The position numbers and the translations under genes were made by a program. 64,000 nt of DNA. Source: G963665925 sp963676345. GTDB taxonomy: Bacteria; Bacillota; Clostridia; Peptostreptococcales; Acidaminobacteraceae. A model generated the notes under the pieces. It worked only from the letters and a program-made list of their open reading frames with translations. It did no database searches and was not told the origin of the DNA. The stretch lies in NCBI GenBank assembly GCA_963676345.2, contig CAXXTS010000001.1:124001-188000 (forward strand), given 5' to 3'. Every line of letters begins with the position of its first letter. The stretch's first letter is position 1. Below are positions 44,490 to 53,809 of the stretch, piece after piece.

Positions 44490-44840
44490 ATGAATACCCC
44501 GATTAAACCCTTGATTGACTTCGCAGATTTAACCAAACTAGATGTTCGCGTTGGTACGATACAATCCGTTGAAAACGTGAAAACGTCTAATAAGCTGGTT
44601 AAAATGAAAGTTGATTTTGGTGATTTCGACAGGCAAATCCTAGTAGGAATGCAGGGCGAAAGAGAAGACACACAAGAAGTAGTTGGACTGCAAGCACTTT
44701 TTATCGTCAATATGACGCCTAAAAAAATGGCAGGTGAAATCTCGGAAGGCATGCTCTTTGACATTGGTTTTGAAGATGGCATCGTTCCCGTACTTGCAAC
44801 ACCAGAGAAACCTGTTCCGAATGGAACGCGTGTCGGATAA
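44490..44840 (+). CDS. csaA: CsaA-type tRNA-binding-domain protein
   Basis: The 116-aa protein matches CsaA: KLDVRVGTIQSVENVKTSNK, ILVGMQGERE and EGMLFDIGFEDGIVPVLATP, an OB-fold related to the tRNA-binding part of MetRS. CsaA is a small export-related chaperone. ATG 44490 is used because AAAGGA stands nine bases before it and the length fits; the open frame reaches back to 44376, into the preceding terminator. Confidence 0.88.
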   Translation: MNTPIKPLIDFADLTKLDVRVGTIQSVENVKTSNKLVKMKVDFGDFDRQILVGMQGEREDTQEVVGLQALFIVNMTPKKMAGEISEGMLFDIGFEDGIVPVLATPEKPVPNGTRVG

Positions 44841-44937
44841 TTAAGCCTGCTTCATGAATACACAGTAAGCCTAAACCGGTGCAGTATATGTTAAAAACAA
44901 AAACTTGAACAAAATTTCTATAACAATCAAAACAAAA

Positions 44938-45007
44938 AACGGATTATCAAATATTTGCTGAGTCTGAGTACTCAAAATCAAATAGGATGATAATCCGTTA
45001 TTTTTTT
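44938..45007. terminator. terminator between csaA and the eCIS ATPase
   Basis: AACGGATTATCA pairs with TGATAATCCGTT, followed by ATTTTTTT on the plus strand and preceded by A-runs. An inner repeat TGAGT/ACTCA lies in the loop. Confidence 0.75.
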
Positions 45008-45016
45008 ACACATTTT

Positions 45017-47212
45017 TTAGCTATCCAGCATGTAGGCGTACTCACCAAAGTCAGACCGCAGTACAGCACGCCCTGTCTTTCCAAGCTCATGCTGTATGCT
45101 CTGCATAATGCTTTTCATTGCGACTTTTTCATTTCTTGAAGCCGCTTTGAAGGCAGAGGAGAGTGCAATGTTTTTAATATGGCCACCTGTTAGCTCAAAG
45201 TGCTTGGCTAAAAACTCAAAATCAATGTTTTTAGAAAGGGGAACTTGATCTGGGTAAATGCCTCTCCATATTTCAAGTCGAGAAGACACATCTGGAATCG
45301 GATAGTGAACAATGAACCTAAACCTTCTTAAAAATGCCGGGTCAATATTTTGCATAAAATTGGTTGTTAAGATACTAATGCCTTCATATGCTTCAATCTT
45401 CTGTAGCAGGAAGGCCGTTTCTACATTGGCATAGCGGTCATGAGAATCCTTCATTTCTGTACGTTTTCCAAAGAGGGCATCCCCTTCGTCAAAAAGGAGT
45501 ATTGCGCTGCTGCCCGCCGCTTCATCAAAGAGCGCATTAATGTTTTTCTCCGTTTCACCAATATACTTACTGATCATTTGTGATAAATCAACTTTATAGA
45601 GTTCAAGATCGAGCTCCTTGGCAAGTATGCGCGCGCTAAAGGTTTTACCAGTACCCGGTGGTCCTGCAAAAAGAACAGCCAAGCCCGTTCCGTAGGCTAA
45701 ATGTGCACCAAAACCCCACTCATCCAGTACCAGACTTTTGTACTTTACATGATCACAAATCTCACTTAAGACATCTATAGCGCCCTGAGGCAATATAAGC
45801 TGGTCCCATGACCCACCCGCATCAATACGCTGGGCACGTTTGTTCAAGCTATGGCTGAGTTGGTTTCGGCACGCATGATGAAAGGTGTGAGAATCAATGA
45901 CCTCAAGCCCTTCGAGTCTTGCAAGCTCCACCGCATCCTGAACAGCATTTTCAATCTGATCCGGTGTAAACAAGAACTTAGAGGAAAGAGAGGTCAGGTC
46001 AGCTGCTGAGTGCTTTCGTGTTTTCAAAAGATGGTGCTCAAACAGCGATTGACGACTTTTACCTTTTAAGTTCTCAAGTTCAATACGCAGTACCGTCAGT
46101 GTTTGATCGGGACGGGTTAGCGCAGGTAGCGGTTTGTCTGATAAGAGAAAAACCACTTTTAAAAATGGGGCATGATCCATCAGAAAATCATCAAAAAACA
46201 GTTTTAAAAGATCTTGATGTTTTTCTATGTAACAGTTGGTAAGTACCAATACAGCCTGATGCATGAGTAGGACTTGAGCCAGCTCTTTTAAGGTATCAGC
46301 ATATCGGTCTTGACCTCTTAAGTGAATCAAATCAAGGCGCTCCATGCTCATAATCACAGCAGACTGTCCACGCTCATGACAATAATGTTTAATCTGCGCC
46401 AGCCTGCCAATGCCTTCCTGCCCATGTAAGTTCATCACAACGCGTCTCTTTCGATTTGAAGGAAGGGCCTTTAGATAAGCTGCAATTTTTTGCTGCACGC
46501 CCTGATGTGCCATAAGCGGTGACGGTACTTCATCTGGCAGGTATAGCTTTAAAAATTCGGGGAGCACTATAGCCTCAAGCTCTGAATCCATCAGAAAATT
46601 GACTATGGGGTCTTGAAGCTTCAACTGCATAGAAGACCGGTTCACATCCTGACCAGTAAAGAAGTACTTCATAAGCTTACTATCGCCGTAAAAACGCGTC
46701 AAATTACGCATATAAACTTCTGGCTTCTGATCAAATATCAAGCAAGCAGTTTGAACTGTTGGGTACTTCTGAGAAACATAATCATTAAAATAAGCAAATA
46801 TCTTTTCATATTTTCGGTCAAGCTCAGTGGCAAAACTGAGCAAAACAGCAAACCTTTCAAACTTGCTGAGTTTAAAAACACTGTTTAAATACTCCATGGG
46901 CAAAAATAAGTCAGAGCCGTCATAGGCACCGCCCTCTAGAGTAGCAGCTCGTCTTTTTTCAATTGCGCTGTAAATTGCCTCTGCAGACGCCTTACTCTCA
47001 TTTAAGACTTCACCCTTAGTCCCTCCAAGAACGGACCTTTCAAGCGCGCCTTTTACGTCAGACTCTGTAATTTTACCTCTTTTAACATGCTCCTTGCCTG
47101 AAGTGTGCATCTTCTCCGTAAAGCCTTCTAAATAACTGTATAAATAGGCATCAATCCACTGTAAATGATGCTGGTAGTATTCTGCTGCCGACCGGTAGGG
47201 TTTTACTGCCAT
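45017..47212 (-). CDS. AAA+ ATPase of the contractile injection system (Afp15-like)
   Basis: The 731-aa protein has a large N-terminal part (~1-480), ending in a second degenerate nucleotide-fold region, and a C-terminal AAA+ domain. That domain has Walker A FAGPPGTGKTFSARIL near 515-530, Walker B SAILLFDEGDALFG near 565-577, and a sensor 2 segment GGHIKNIALSSAF. Such ATPases are found in nearly all eCIS loci, where they are needed for assembly but are not part of the particle. It is divergent from the structural operon and the two share a 180-base promoter region. Confidence 0.88.
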   Translation of the reverse strand: MAVKPYRSAAEYYQHHLQWIDAYLYSYLEGFTEKMHTSGKEHVKRGKITESDVKGALERSVLGGTKGEVLNESKASAEAIYSAIEKRRAATLEGGAYDGSDLFLPMEYLNSVFKLSKFERFAVLLSFATELDRKYEKIFAYFNDYVSQKYPTVQTACLIFDQKPEVYMRNLTRFYGDSKLMKYFFTGQDVNRSSMQLKLQDPIVNFLMDSELEAIVLPEFLKLYLPDEVPSPLMAHQGVQQKIAAYLKALPSNRKRRVVMNLHGQEGIGRLAQIKHYCHERGQSAVIMSMERLDLIHLRGQDRYADTLKELAQVLLMHQAVLVLTNCYIEKHQDLLKLFFDDFLMDHAPFLKVVFLLSDKPLPALTRPDQTLTVLRIELENLKGKSRQSLFEHHLLKTRKHSAADLTSLSSKFLFTPDQIENAVQDAVELARLEGLEVIDSHTFHHACRNQLSHSLNKRAQRIDAGGSWDQLILPQGAIDVLSEICDHVKYKSLVLDEWGFGAHLAYGTGLAVLFAGPPGTGKTFSARILAKELDLELYKVDLSQMISKYIGETEKNINALFDEAAGSSAILLFDEGDALFGKRTEMKDSHDRYANVETAFLLQKIEAYEGISILTTNFMQNIDPAFLRRFRFIVHYPIPDVSSRLEIWRGIYPDQVPLSKNIDFEFLAKHFELTGGHIKNIALSSAFKAASRNEKVAMKSIMQSIQHELGKTGRAVLRSDFGEYAYMLDS

Positions 47213-47392
47213 AAGCTTCTCCTTTCAAACTCTTAAACCTTCATTATTATAGATACACCTTTTTAACCCTTAGAATCTGCCGGACGATTTGAGCTGTCTA
47301 TATTTAGAAATCTTTATATAGTTTCATGAGGCATATGAGTATAAGTAAAATGACGTAAACTAGACTTTTTACAAGTATTGGAGGGTCGTATC
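47213..47392. promoter_or_regulatory. divergent promoter region of the eCIS locus
   Basis: The only intergenic gap between the ATPase gene and the plus-strand structural operon. GGAGGG at 47381-47386 serves ATG 47393. No promoter matches the consensus well. Confidence 0.45.
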
Positions 47393-48205
47393 ATGGATCG
47401 CTTTCATAAGAATCCAAAACCATATCTCATGCGCTCTCCAACCCTTATGCCTGCAGCGCGAAACGACAGTTTCTCGCATTACAGAGCCAAAACAGGCCAT
47501 GATGCCCGCTTTGGAAAAGCCACACTGAGTGCACGTATTCGGGATTTAAACACTGAAACTGAAATTGGACAAACAGAAGATTCTAAAGATCCGATTACGG
47601 TCATGAGCCCCAGGGCAGACAAGCGTAACATGGCTGACACACACGCCAACACAGTTGACATGAACCGTGCCTATAAACGCCGTTTCAACTCAAGGGCACA
47701 TTATAACGACATAGACCGGGAGTCTGTACTTACAGACATTCCTAAAAAGGAATCTGCATTTAAATTAAAGCGCCATCTAAAACGCGCAGCACAGGACAAG
47801 TCTCCAAAATCAGAAGACTTTGAAACTGCCCTGCCGTTTATGGATGACAGCGCCGAGAAGGAGGCTATAATGAACCTCAATGCCAGGCTCATGGAAAATA
47901 GAGCTGATGCTACAATGCATCGCGGACGCGATCCCACTGAAGATGAAAAGTACAGTCAAGATATTATGAATTTGGAAGCCGAACGCGATGAACAAATGAA
48001 ATTGGCCCACTTAAAGTCTGAAAAACAGAAAATGTATTTCAAGCAAATGGGTCGTATATGGGAATTGTTGCGTAGGAATGGAAAGAAGAAAGACCCACTG
48101 TTCCCAGAAGGTGGTCTCGATGAAGAAGGCACCGAAACACCTACACCTGGAGTCGAAGGAGAGGAAGGGGTGAAATCCGATGGGCTTCAACATATTCAAG
48201 CGTAA
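47393..48205 (+). CDS. eCIS-associated protein of unknown function, possible cargo
   Basis: The start ATG 47393 follows GGAGGG; a TTG at 47378 overlaps it. The 270-aa protein is basic and polar, rich in Arg, Lys, Asp and Met. It starts MDRFHKNPKPYLMRSPTLMP, with a long helical stretch near 185-230 (DIMNLEAERDEQMKLAHLKS) and a Gly/Glu/Pro-rich tail. No domain is recognised. As the first gene of the operon, ahead of sheath and tube, it may be a cargo, loading factor or scaffold. Its 3' end overlaps the next gene by 26 bases. Confidence 0.6.
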   Translation: MDRFHKNPKPYLMRSPTLMPAARNDSFSHYRAKTGHDARFGKATLSARIRDLNTETEIGQTEDSKDPITVMSPRADKRNMADTHANTVDMNRAYKRRFNSRAHYNDIDRESVLTDIPKKESAFKLKRHLKRAAQDKSPKSEDFETALPFMDDSAEKEAIMNLNARLMENRADATMHRGRDPTEDEKYSQDIMNLEAERDEQMKLAHLKSEKQKMYFKQMGRIWELLRRNGKKKDPLFPEGGLDEEGTETPTPGVEGEEGVKSDGLQHIQA

Positions 48206-49835
48206 GAAAAAGGAAGAGCATACTAAACCTGAACCCTCTGCGCCAGAAGAAACGTCCACTGCCGAGGCCCCTGAAGAAACACCAAACTCAGAGTTAGAAG
48301 CTGAACCGGAGGCTGAGCCAGAGGCTAAAGCTGAATCAGAACCAGAGGCAGAAAGCGATAACGATTCACTTCCAAATGCGCCAGTGTCTGACCCAATTGC
48401 AGAAGAAACTGAAGCAACTGCAGAGGCCGTTGAAGACAGTGTTGAAGAAACTGAGGATGAAAATCAGGATGCTGAAGTCGAAGAAGAAGGTACCACAGAG
48501 GGTGAAGCTGTTCAAGAGGCACCGTCTTCTGAACAAGAAGCACCTGAAGAAGAGGAATCTGAAGACGACCGCCAGCGGCGCGAGGAAGAGCAAAACCCAG
48601 ACGCGAAGAAAAAAAATGTATTTAAACGCGCTTGGTCTAACCTCTTTCCGAGTGAGGATGAAAAAAAGGCAAAAGAAATTGAAAACTTCTCCAAACTGGA
48701 TAACATGCGTCAAAACTACACCAATTTTGATAAGGATGAAGTGCAGGGCAGCTTTGCCTATGAAGCCTTTGGAAAACTCGGCGAAACGCTGGTCACCAAG
48801 GAGCTGACCGTAGGTGCTGAGCTGGCTACCGGTGGACTGGAAGCTGTAATACACAGCGAACCACTGCTTGGACTCATCGGCGATGTCATTAAAAGCTCAT
48901 ATACACTGTTAAAACGTGTTGTCCTTGGCATCAAGGATTATATAAAGGGCAGCAGTGAGAAAAATGAAGATGGCAGCAAAAAAGGCATGTGGCAGGCTTT
49001 TAAAGACGGTCTCAGTAATGCAAAGGGTCAACTGCTCAGTCTTGGAGATGAAATTCTAGGCGCTGTTCCATTCATTCGCTCCATCTATTCTGCGATCAAA
49101 GCGGTTGCAGACACGGTGAAATTTTTTGTAATCAACTCAACGCGTAAGCGGATGATTGAAAACCGCAGAAAGTTCAAAGAGAAGTATCGAGGCCAAAAAG
49201 ATGGTGATGAAGCCTACGTAGAGAAATCTAAGGGATTCATGTCTCGAGCTAAACGCTTTTTCGGACTGAAAAAGACAAATGAAACCGTCAACAAGGAATT
49301 GCTTAAAAAACGCTACCGGGGTGCATCTGGAACACGGTCCACACTGGATGCAGCCAAGAAAAAAGACATCCGTCAATATCTCATTGATGAAAGACTCAGA
49401 AAGCTCAATAAACGGCGTCAAATTGCCAAAGCTAAAGACGTCGGCTCAAATGTTGTCGATCTTGTCTCAAATGTCTTATCTGATGTTTCCTTTGTAATGA
49501 CCTTCACAGGTCCGGGCGCTGTAAGCAAGGCTATCATTGACAGTGTTAACTTCGGTATTGGCATGACCAAAACCGTACTGGATGCCACTATTGAATCTGC
49601 AGATGCCGCCACAATGCCACAACGCAAGGAAAAGGCCATTGAGTACACAGGCATACTGCTTGAGCATATTGGTGATATGACACCATTTGATCAAGAGAGT
49701 GAAGACGTAATGGATGAGTATGACCATGTCGATTCTGATCTGAATGCAACAGGTGTCGATACGAAAGACCTTTACAAGAAAAATGGCAAGAAAAAAGAAC
49801 AGCAGGGAATGCTCATTGAAGCACTCACTGATTAA
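48180..49835 (+). CDS. large eCIS-associated protein with acidic N-terminus, possible cargo
   Basis: The 551-aa protein has a short basic start (MGFNIFKRKKKEEH), then about 110 residues of almost pure Glu/Ala/Pro low-complexity sequence (residues ~15-125), then a basic helical part. This part has amphipathic Ala/Val/Gly-rich segments (LGDEILGAVPFIRSIYSAIK; SFVMTFTGPGAVSKAIID) that could form a pore or a bundle. In known eCIS loci, accessory or toxin genes are often found near the ATPase. Function cannot be given. The disordered acidic segment is striking. Confidence 0.62.
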   Translation: MGFNIFKRKKKEEHTKPEPSAPEETSTAEAPEETPNSELEAEPEAEPEAKAESEPEAESDNDSLPNAPVSDPIAEETEATAEAVEDSVEETEDENQDAEVEEEGTTEGEAVQEAPSSEQEAPEEEESEDDRQRREEEQNPDAKKKNVFKRAWSNLFPSEDEKKAKEIENFSKLDNMRQNYTNFDKDEVQGSFAYEAFGKLGETLVTKELTVGAELATGGLEAVIHSEPLLGLIGDVIKSSYTLLKRVVLGIKDYIKGSSEKNEDGSKKGMWQAFKDGLSNAKGQLLSLGDEILGAVPFIRSIYSAIKAVADTVKFFVINSTRKRMIENRRKFKEKYRGQKDGDEAYVEKSKGFMSRAKRFFGLKKTNETVNKELLKKRYRGASGTRSTLDAAKKKDIRQYLIDERLRKLNKRRQIAKAKDVGSNVVDLVSNVLSDVSFVMTFTGPGAVSKAIIDSVNFGIGMTKTVLDATIESADAATMPQRKEKAIEYTGILLEHIGDMTPFDQESEDVMDEYDHVDSDLNATGVDTKDLYKKNGKKKEQQGMLIEALTD

Positions 49836-49846
49836 GGAGGGATTCC

Positions 49847-50362
49847 ATGATTGATACTGTTCAAACAGATGACCTCATCAAGCTGGAGTACCTGAGTCGT
49901 AAATTGTCTGAAATCGACATTGAGTCTCGCGTATTGACCAAAACGGAGGAACTTGGGCTAGGTACTATGATTATTGCACTTGATCACGACTATAAAGACC
50001 GAGAGCAAATGGTCAACTTAGCACTGTTGCCAAGACCAGACGATGACATGGAACATATCAATTTGATGCAGTTCTATGTTGAACTGCCCGAGCCGCTTGA
50101 ACTGACTGTGGGCAATAAGGTTAAAGACCTTCTCACAGAAATAAACACCCGCATGCCCATCGGCCATTTTGGTATTAATGACGAACGGGTTTACTGCAGG
50201 TATGTCATGGTACTGCCTGATGGAGATACCGTAAATGAGGCGGACATCATTGAAACACTTTTCCTGTTTGCTGATATCATTGGCGTATTTCAGGAAATGA
50301 TAGAAGATTTGGCATCTGAACGCAAGACCTTAGATGCCATAAAAGTTGAATTTTCATTTTAA
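49847..50362 (+). CDS. YbjN-like small protein, possible eCIS chaperone
   Basis: The 171-aa acidic protein has an alpha/beta layout like YbjN or type III secretion chaperones: a strand LGLGTMIIALDHDY, then MPIGHFGINDERVYCRYVMV and a final helix ETLFLFADIIGVFQEMIED. AAGGAGGG precedes the ATG. It stands directly between the two possible cargo proteins and the sheath gene. A chaperone role for one of these is inference from fold and position. Confidence 0.55.
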   Translation: MIDTVQTDDLIKLEYLSRKLSEIDIESRVLTKTEELGLGTMIIALDHDYKDREQMVNLALLPRPDDDMEHINLMQFYVELPEPLELTVGNKVKDLLTEINTRMPIGHFGINDERVYCRYVMVLPDGDTVNEADIIETLFLFADIIGVFQEMIEDLASERKTLDAIKVEFSF

Positions 50363-50420
50363 CTTAACAAAGATGAAGGGAGGGACTGATTTCAGATCTA
50401 TGATCTGAAGTTGGACACGT

Positions 50421-52142
50421 ATGGCAGAGTATTTATCACCCGGAGTATACGTCGAAGAATTTGAAATGGGACCACGGCCAATGGAGGGCGTCAGTACAAG
50501 CACTTGCGGCTTCATTGGACTCGCAGAGCGCGGTGCCGTTGTTGGCACGCCGGAACTGGTTACAAATATTGCAGACTTTAGAAGAAAATTTGGTTCCTAT
50601 TTATCAGAGAACCAATTCGGCGCTTACAGATTCCTATCTTATGGCGTGGAAGCATTCTTCAATAATGGCGGTTCAAGAGCTTATGTAATGCGCGTTGCAC
50701 CGGAAGATGCAAAAACCGCAGAAAATGAAGTGGCTGGAGACCTTACACTAAAAGTCATGGCTAAAAACCCTGGTGCATGGGGCAACGATGTTCGCGTTAA
50801 GTTTTCACCGGCCAGCAAGGCTAAAACTCAAGTCCTAGAGGCCCTTGAAGATGGCGATAAAAAATCGTATAAAGTTAAATCTGCAGTAGGCTTCAACGTT
50901 GGCGATATTGTCATGTTTACAGATGGTGAAGCAAATGAGTTTGCAAAGGTTTCTTCTGCTGTTGAAAATGTACTGGTCTTTGAAACACCTTTCAGTGCTG
51001 ATGTGGTTGACACTGAGCTTTTACCTACTAAAACAATTTCAACATGTGAGTTTAACATGGAAGTGGGCTATCAAGAATTGCTTGAATCTTACGAAAATGT
51101 TTCACTGAATGTTGCAGCGGCAAACTTCATTACAAAACGCATCGCTAAGTCCGATCTGATTGAAGCGCAGGTTGAAGGCGATCTTGAAGATGCCAAAGCA
51201 CCTTACGAAGTTCTTGCAGGCAGTGCAGAAGGTACATATATTTTCGGACTTGAAGGTGGATTTGACGGCACTGCTGACAACATTACTTCCTCGACATTTA
51301 TGGGTTCAGATGATGGACCTGGTAACAGAACAGGCATCCAGTCATTCCTTGAAAATGAGCAGGTTAGCATTATGGCTATTCCTGGTGTCACTGATCCAAA
51401 TGTTCAGCTGGCACTCATCGCACACTGCGAAAACCAAAAGAGCCGTTTTGCAGTGCTAGATGCACCTGTAACTGAGAAAAAAGTGGGTGACGTGCTCAAT
51501 TTCAGAAACATGTTTGATTCAGATTACGCAGCAATGTATCACCCATGGCTTGAAATGTTTGATCCGCTTGATAAGCGCAACATTTACATGCCGCCATCAG
51601 GTGCAATGGCAGGTATTTACGCACGTTCAGACACTGAGCGCGGCGTTTTCAAGGCACCTGCAAACGAAGTGGTGCGTGGTGCAGTGGGCCTGAGCTCACT
51701 ATATGGTAAAGGCGAGCAGGATATCCTCAATCCAAAAGGGGTTAACCTGATTCGAACATTTACAGGACAAGGCATCCGGGTTTGGGGCGCAAGAACAGTT
51801 TCATCTAATTCATTATGGAAATATGTCAATGTCCGCAGACTTTTCATTTTCCTTGAAGAATCCATTAAAGCCAATACGAATTGGGTTGTATTTGAGCCAA
51901 ATGATGAGCAGCTTTGGACAAGAGTTAAAAGAACGATTGAGGTCTTCCTCACTGGTGTCTGGAGAAGCGGCGCACTTGCAGGCAGTACACAAGGTGAAGC
52001 ATTCTTTGTAGACATTGGACGTACAACCATGTCTGAAGATGATATTGGAAACGGCAGACTGATTTGTGTGATTGGTGTCGCACCAGTTAAACCGGCTGAA
52101 TTCGTTATCTTCAGAATAGCTCAAAAAACTAGCGAACAATAA
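50421..52142 (+). CDS. contractile tail sheath protein
   Basis: The 573-aa protein is a tail sheath subunit (Afp2-4 / gpFI-like). The N-terminus AEYLSPGVYVEEFEMGPRPM and TCGFIGLAERGAVVGTPELV, NNGGSRAYVMRV, and the C-terminus RRLFIFLEESIKANTNWVVF and VEVFLTGVWRSGAL-type sequence are hallmarks. The sheath contracts and drives the inner tube through the target membrane. There is only one sheath gene in this locus, unlike the three of the Afp type. The N- and C-terminal arms needed for the interlocking mesh are present. Confidence 0.95.
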   Translation: MAEYLSPGVYVEEFEMGPRPMEGVSTSTCGFIGLAERGAVVGTPELVTNIADFRRKFGSYLSENQFGAYRFLSYGVEAFFNNGGSRAYVMRVAPEDAKTAENEVAGDLTLKVMAKNPGAWGNDVRVKFSPASKAKTQVLEALEDGDKKSYKVKSAVGFNVGDIVMFTDGEANEFAKVSSAVENVLVFETPFSADVVDTELLPTKTISTCEFNMEVGYQELLESYENVSLNVAAANFITKRIAKSDLIEAQVEGDLEDAKAPYEVLAGSAEGTYIFGLEGGFDGTADNITSSTFMGSDDGPGNRTGIQSFLENEQVSIMAIPGVTDPNVQLALIAHCENQKSRFAVLDAPVTEKKVGDVLNFRNMFDSDYAAMYHPWLEMFDPLDKRNIYMPPSGAMAGIYARSDTERGVFKAPANEVVRGAVGLSSLYGKGEQDILNPKGVNLIRTFTGQGIRVWGARTVSSNSLWKYVNVRRLFIFLEESIKANTNWVVFEPNDEQLWTRVKRTIEVFLTGVWRSGALAGSTQGEAFFVDIGRTTMSEDDIGNGRLICVIGVAPVKPAEFVIFRIAQKTSEQ

Positions 52143-52175
52143 TAATGATAACTCTTAGAAGGAGCGTGAATATCT

Positions 52176-52610
52176 ATGGCTGATATGAAACACCCATATC
52201 GGAATTTTAGATTCCGTCTTGAAATTGATGGTCTTGAAGCTGGTGGCTTTGCAGAAGTCAATGGCTTTGACGCATCAGTGGACGTAATCGAGTACCGTGA
52301 AGGCGATGATGTGACTACACCACGCAAGCTTCCGGGACTCACTAAGTACGGTAACATCACATTAAAATGGGGTACTTCAGACTCTATGGTGCTATATGAG
52401 TGGCTGCAAGGCTTTTCAGACGGTACTGGCATTGAGCGTAAGACTGTAACCATTACAGCAATCGATGAAGCAGGTGACGATGCGGCGTCATGGCAAATGA
52501 TCAACGCATGGCCAGTAAAATATACTGCACCTGATTTTAACGCAACAGGTTCAGAAGTTGCTATGGAATCGATTGAAATTGCGCACGAAGGTCTGACTAG
52601 AACCGCTTAA
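52176..52610 (+). CDS. tail tube protein 1
   Basis: The 144-aa protein matches the gp19/Afp1-type inner tube: NFRFRLEIDGLEAGGFAEVN, EYREGDDVTTPRKLPGLTKY, and the C-terminal FNATGSEVAMESIEIAHEGL. Hexamers stack to form the tube inside the sheath. AGAAGGAGCG lies before the ATG. A weak hairpin (52625-52652) follows in a 159-base gap. Confidence 0.94.
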   Translation: MADMKHPYRNFRFRLEIDGLEAGGFAEVNGFDASVDVIEYREGDDVTTPRKLPGLTKYGNITLKWGTSDSMVLYEWLQGFSDGTGIERKTVTITAIDEAGDDAASWQMINAWPVKYTAPDFNATGSEVAMESIEIAHEGLTRTA

Positions 52611-52624
52611 TACAAATTTTATGG

Positions 52625-52652
52625 AAGCGGGAACTCATAATGGGCTCCCGTT
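52625..52652 (+). terminator. possible attenuator after the tube gene
   Basis: AGCGGGA pairs with TCCCGTT around a 13-base loop and is followed by TCC rather than a T-run. It may lower expression of the downstream assembly genes relative to sheath and tube. Confidence 0.35.
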
Positions 52653-52769
52653 TCCGTAATATTGGTTATATTGCCCTGTAATTGGATAAATCTATAGATA
52701 GAGCTAGCAGCACTCTCTTTAACAGCAATTCACTAAAAACAAAGCATACATAAAGAAGGGGGAAATACA

Positions 52770-53141
52770 ATGCCATTCCAAACAGAATATGAATTTGAAC
52801 TGCCTAAAGGCTATATTGATCAACAGGGGAATATGCACAAGCGCGGTATTATGCGTCTTGCAACAGCTGCAGATGAAATTCTGCCCATGCGTGATCCGCG
52901 TGTACAGCAAAACCCAAGCTACCTCTCAGTGATTCTGCTTTCGCGTGTCATAACTAAACTCGGTGAAGTAGGCCATATTGATACCAAGGTCATAGAACGC
53001 CTCTTTACGGCTGATTTAGCATACCTGCAGGACTTATACCAACGTATTAACCAGATGGAGGCGCCTTCGTACCCTGCAATTTGCCCTAAGTGCGGTCACG
53101 AACACGACATACCTGTGGATTTTTTCAACTTAAGGGGATAA
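52770..53141 (+). CDS. tail assembly-like small protein of the eCIS
   Basis: The 123-aa protein has a conserved-looking start (FELPKGYIDQQGNMHKRGIM RLATAADE, split here) and ends with a CPKCGHEH zinc-type motif. It resembles the small phage tail assembly proteins found after the tube gene in eCIS loci. AAGGGGGAAA precedes the ATG. The next reading frame overlaps its end by 52 bases. Confidence 0.7.
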   Translation: MPFQTEYEFELPKGYIDQQGNMHKRGIMRLATAADEILPMRDPRVQQNPSYLSVILLSRVITKLGEVGHIDTKVIERLFTADLAYLQDLYQRINQMEAPSYPAICPKCGHEHDIPVDFFNLRG

Positions 53142-53320
53142 GCTGCTACCCCAAATCACAAATCTATGAGGAGATTGCTTTTATTGCTTACTACTTTCAC
53201 TGGTCCCATGAAGAAGTCATGCAGATGGACCACTTGGAACGGCGGCGGTACTGTGAGCAAATTTCAAGCATCAATAAAAAACTCAATGACACACCTGACA
53301 ATATTTTTGATGTGTTTTAG
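53090..53320 (+). CDS. DUF6760-like small eCIS protein
   Basis: The 76-aa frame contains YEEIAFIAYYFHWSHEEVMQ and DHLERRRYCEQISSINKK, the pattern of the DUF6760 family in contractile systems. The start is unsure: TTG 53090 is the only standard start in frame, overlapping the previous gene by 52 bases; the family usually begins near the YEEI segment. Translation may be coupled or frameshifted from the upstream gene. Confidence 0.65.
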   Translation: MRSRTRHTCGFFQLKGISCYPKSQIYEEIAFIAYYFHWSHEEVMQMDHLERRRYCEQISSINKKLNDTPDNIFDVF

Positions 53321-53355
53321 CAGCCACAAAAGGCGTAATTAAGTAGAGGTGAGCA

Positions 53356-53784
53356 ATGGGAAAAAATGATAATTTAGGCGTTTCGTATCGCTATGAAGTT
53401 GAAATTGGGAATTTTAAAGGCAACTTTTCCAAAGTTTCTGGACTAGAAGGTCAAATTGATCTGGAAGAGTATCAGGAGGGCGGCGTTAACAGTTATGTTC
53501 ACATGCTCCCCAAGCGGGTTCAAAGCGGAAGGCTCGTCCTTGAACGCGGCGTTGGCGATTTAGCCCGCATGATTAAATGGTTTCAGCATATTAAAGAAGG
53601 CAAGCTTCAAAAGTCCAGCGGTACCATAAAACTGCGAACCGAGGACAAAAAGGTCGTACGGACCTGGGAATTTCAAGATGCGTTCCCAACCAAATGGACC
53701 GGACCATCCCTTAATGCACTTGGCAGTGAAGTTGCCATAGAAACCTTGGAAATTACACATTCAGGACTGAAAGAAAAGACATAG
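53356..53784 (+). CDS. tail tube protein 2 (Afp5-like)
   Basis: The 142-aa second tube paralogue has GVSYRYEVEIGNFKGNFSKV, a central PKRVQSGRLVLERGVGDLAR and the C-terminal LNALGSEVAIETLEITHSGL. In Afp and PVC particles, such a paralogue links the tube to the spike. AGAGGTGAG precedes the ATG. Confidence 0.92.
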   Translation: MGKNDNLGVSYRYEVEIGNFKGNFSKVSGLEGQIDLEEYQEGGVNSYVHMLPKRVQSGRLVLERGVGDLARMIKWFQHIKEGKLQKSSGTIKLRTEDKKVVRTWEFQDAFPTKWTGPSLNALGSEVAIETLEITHSGLKEKT

Positions 53785-53809
53785 CAACGCGTGGTAAAGG
53801 CAGGCTCAT

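Noticed and set aside
48325..48854. Long minus-strand and shifted frames within the acidic eCIS gene
   Set aside because: They are shadows produced by the biased GAA/GAG-rich codon content of the plus-strand gene.
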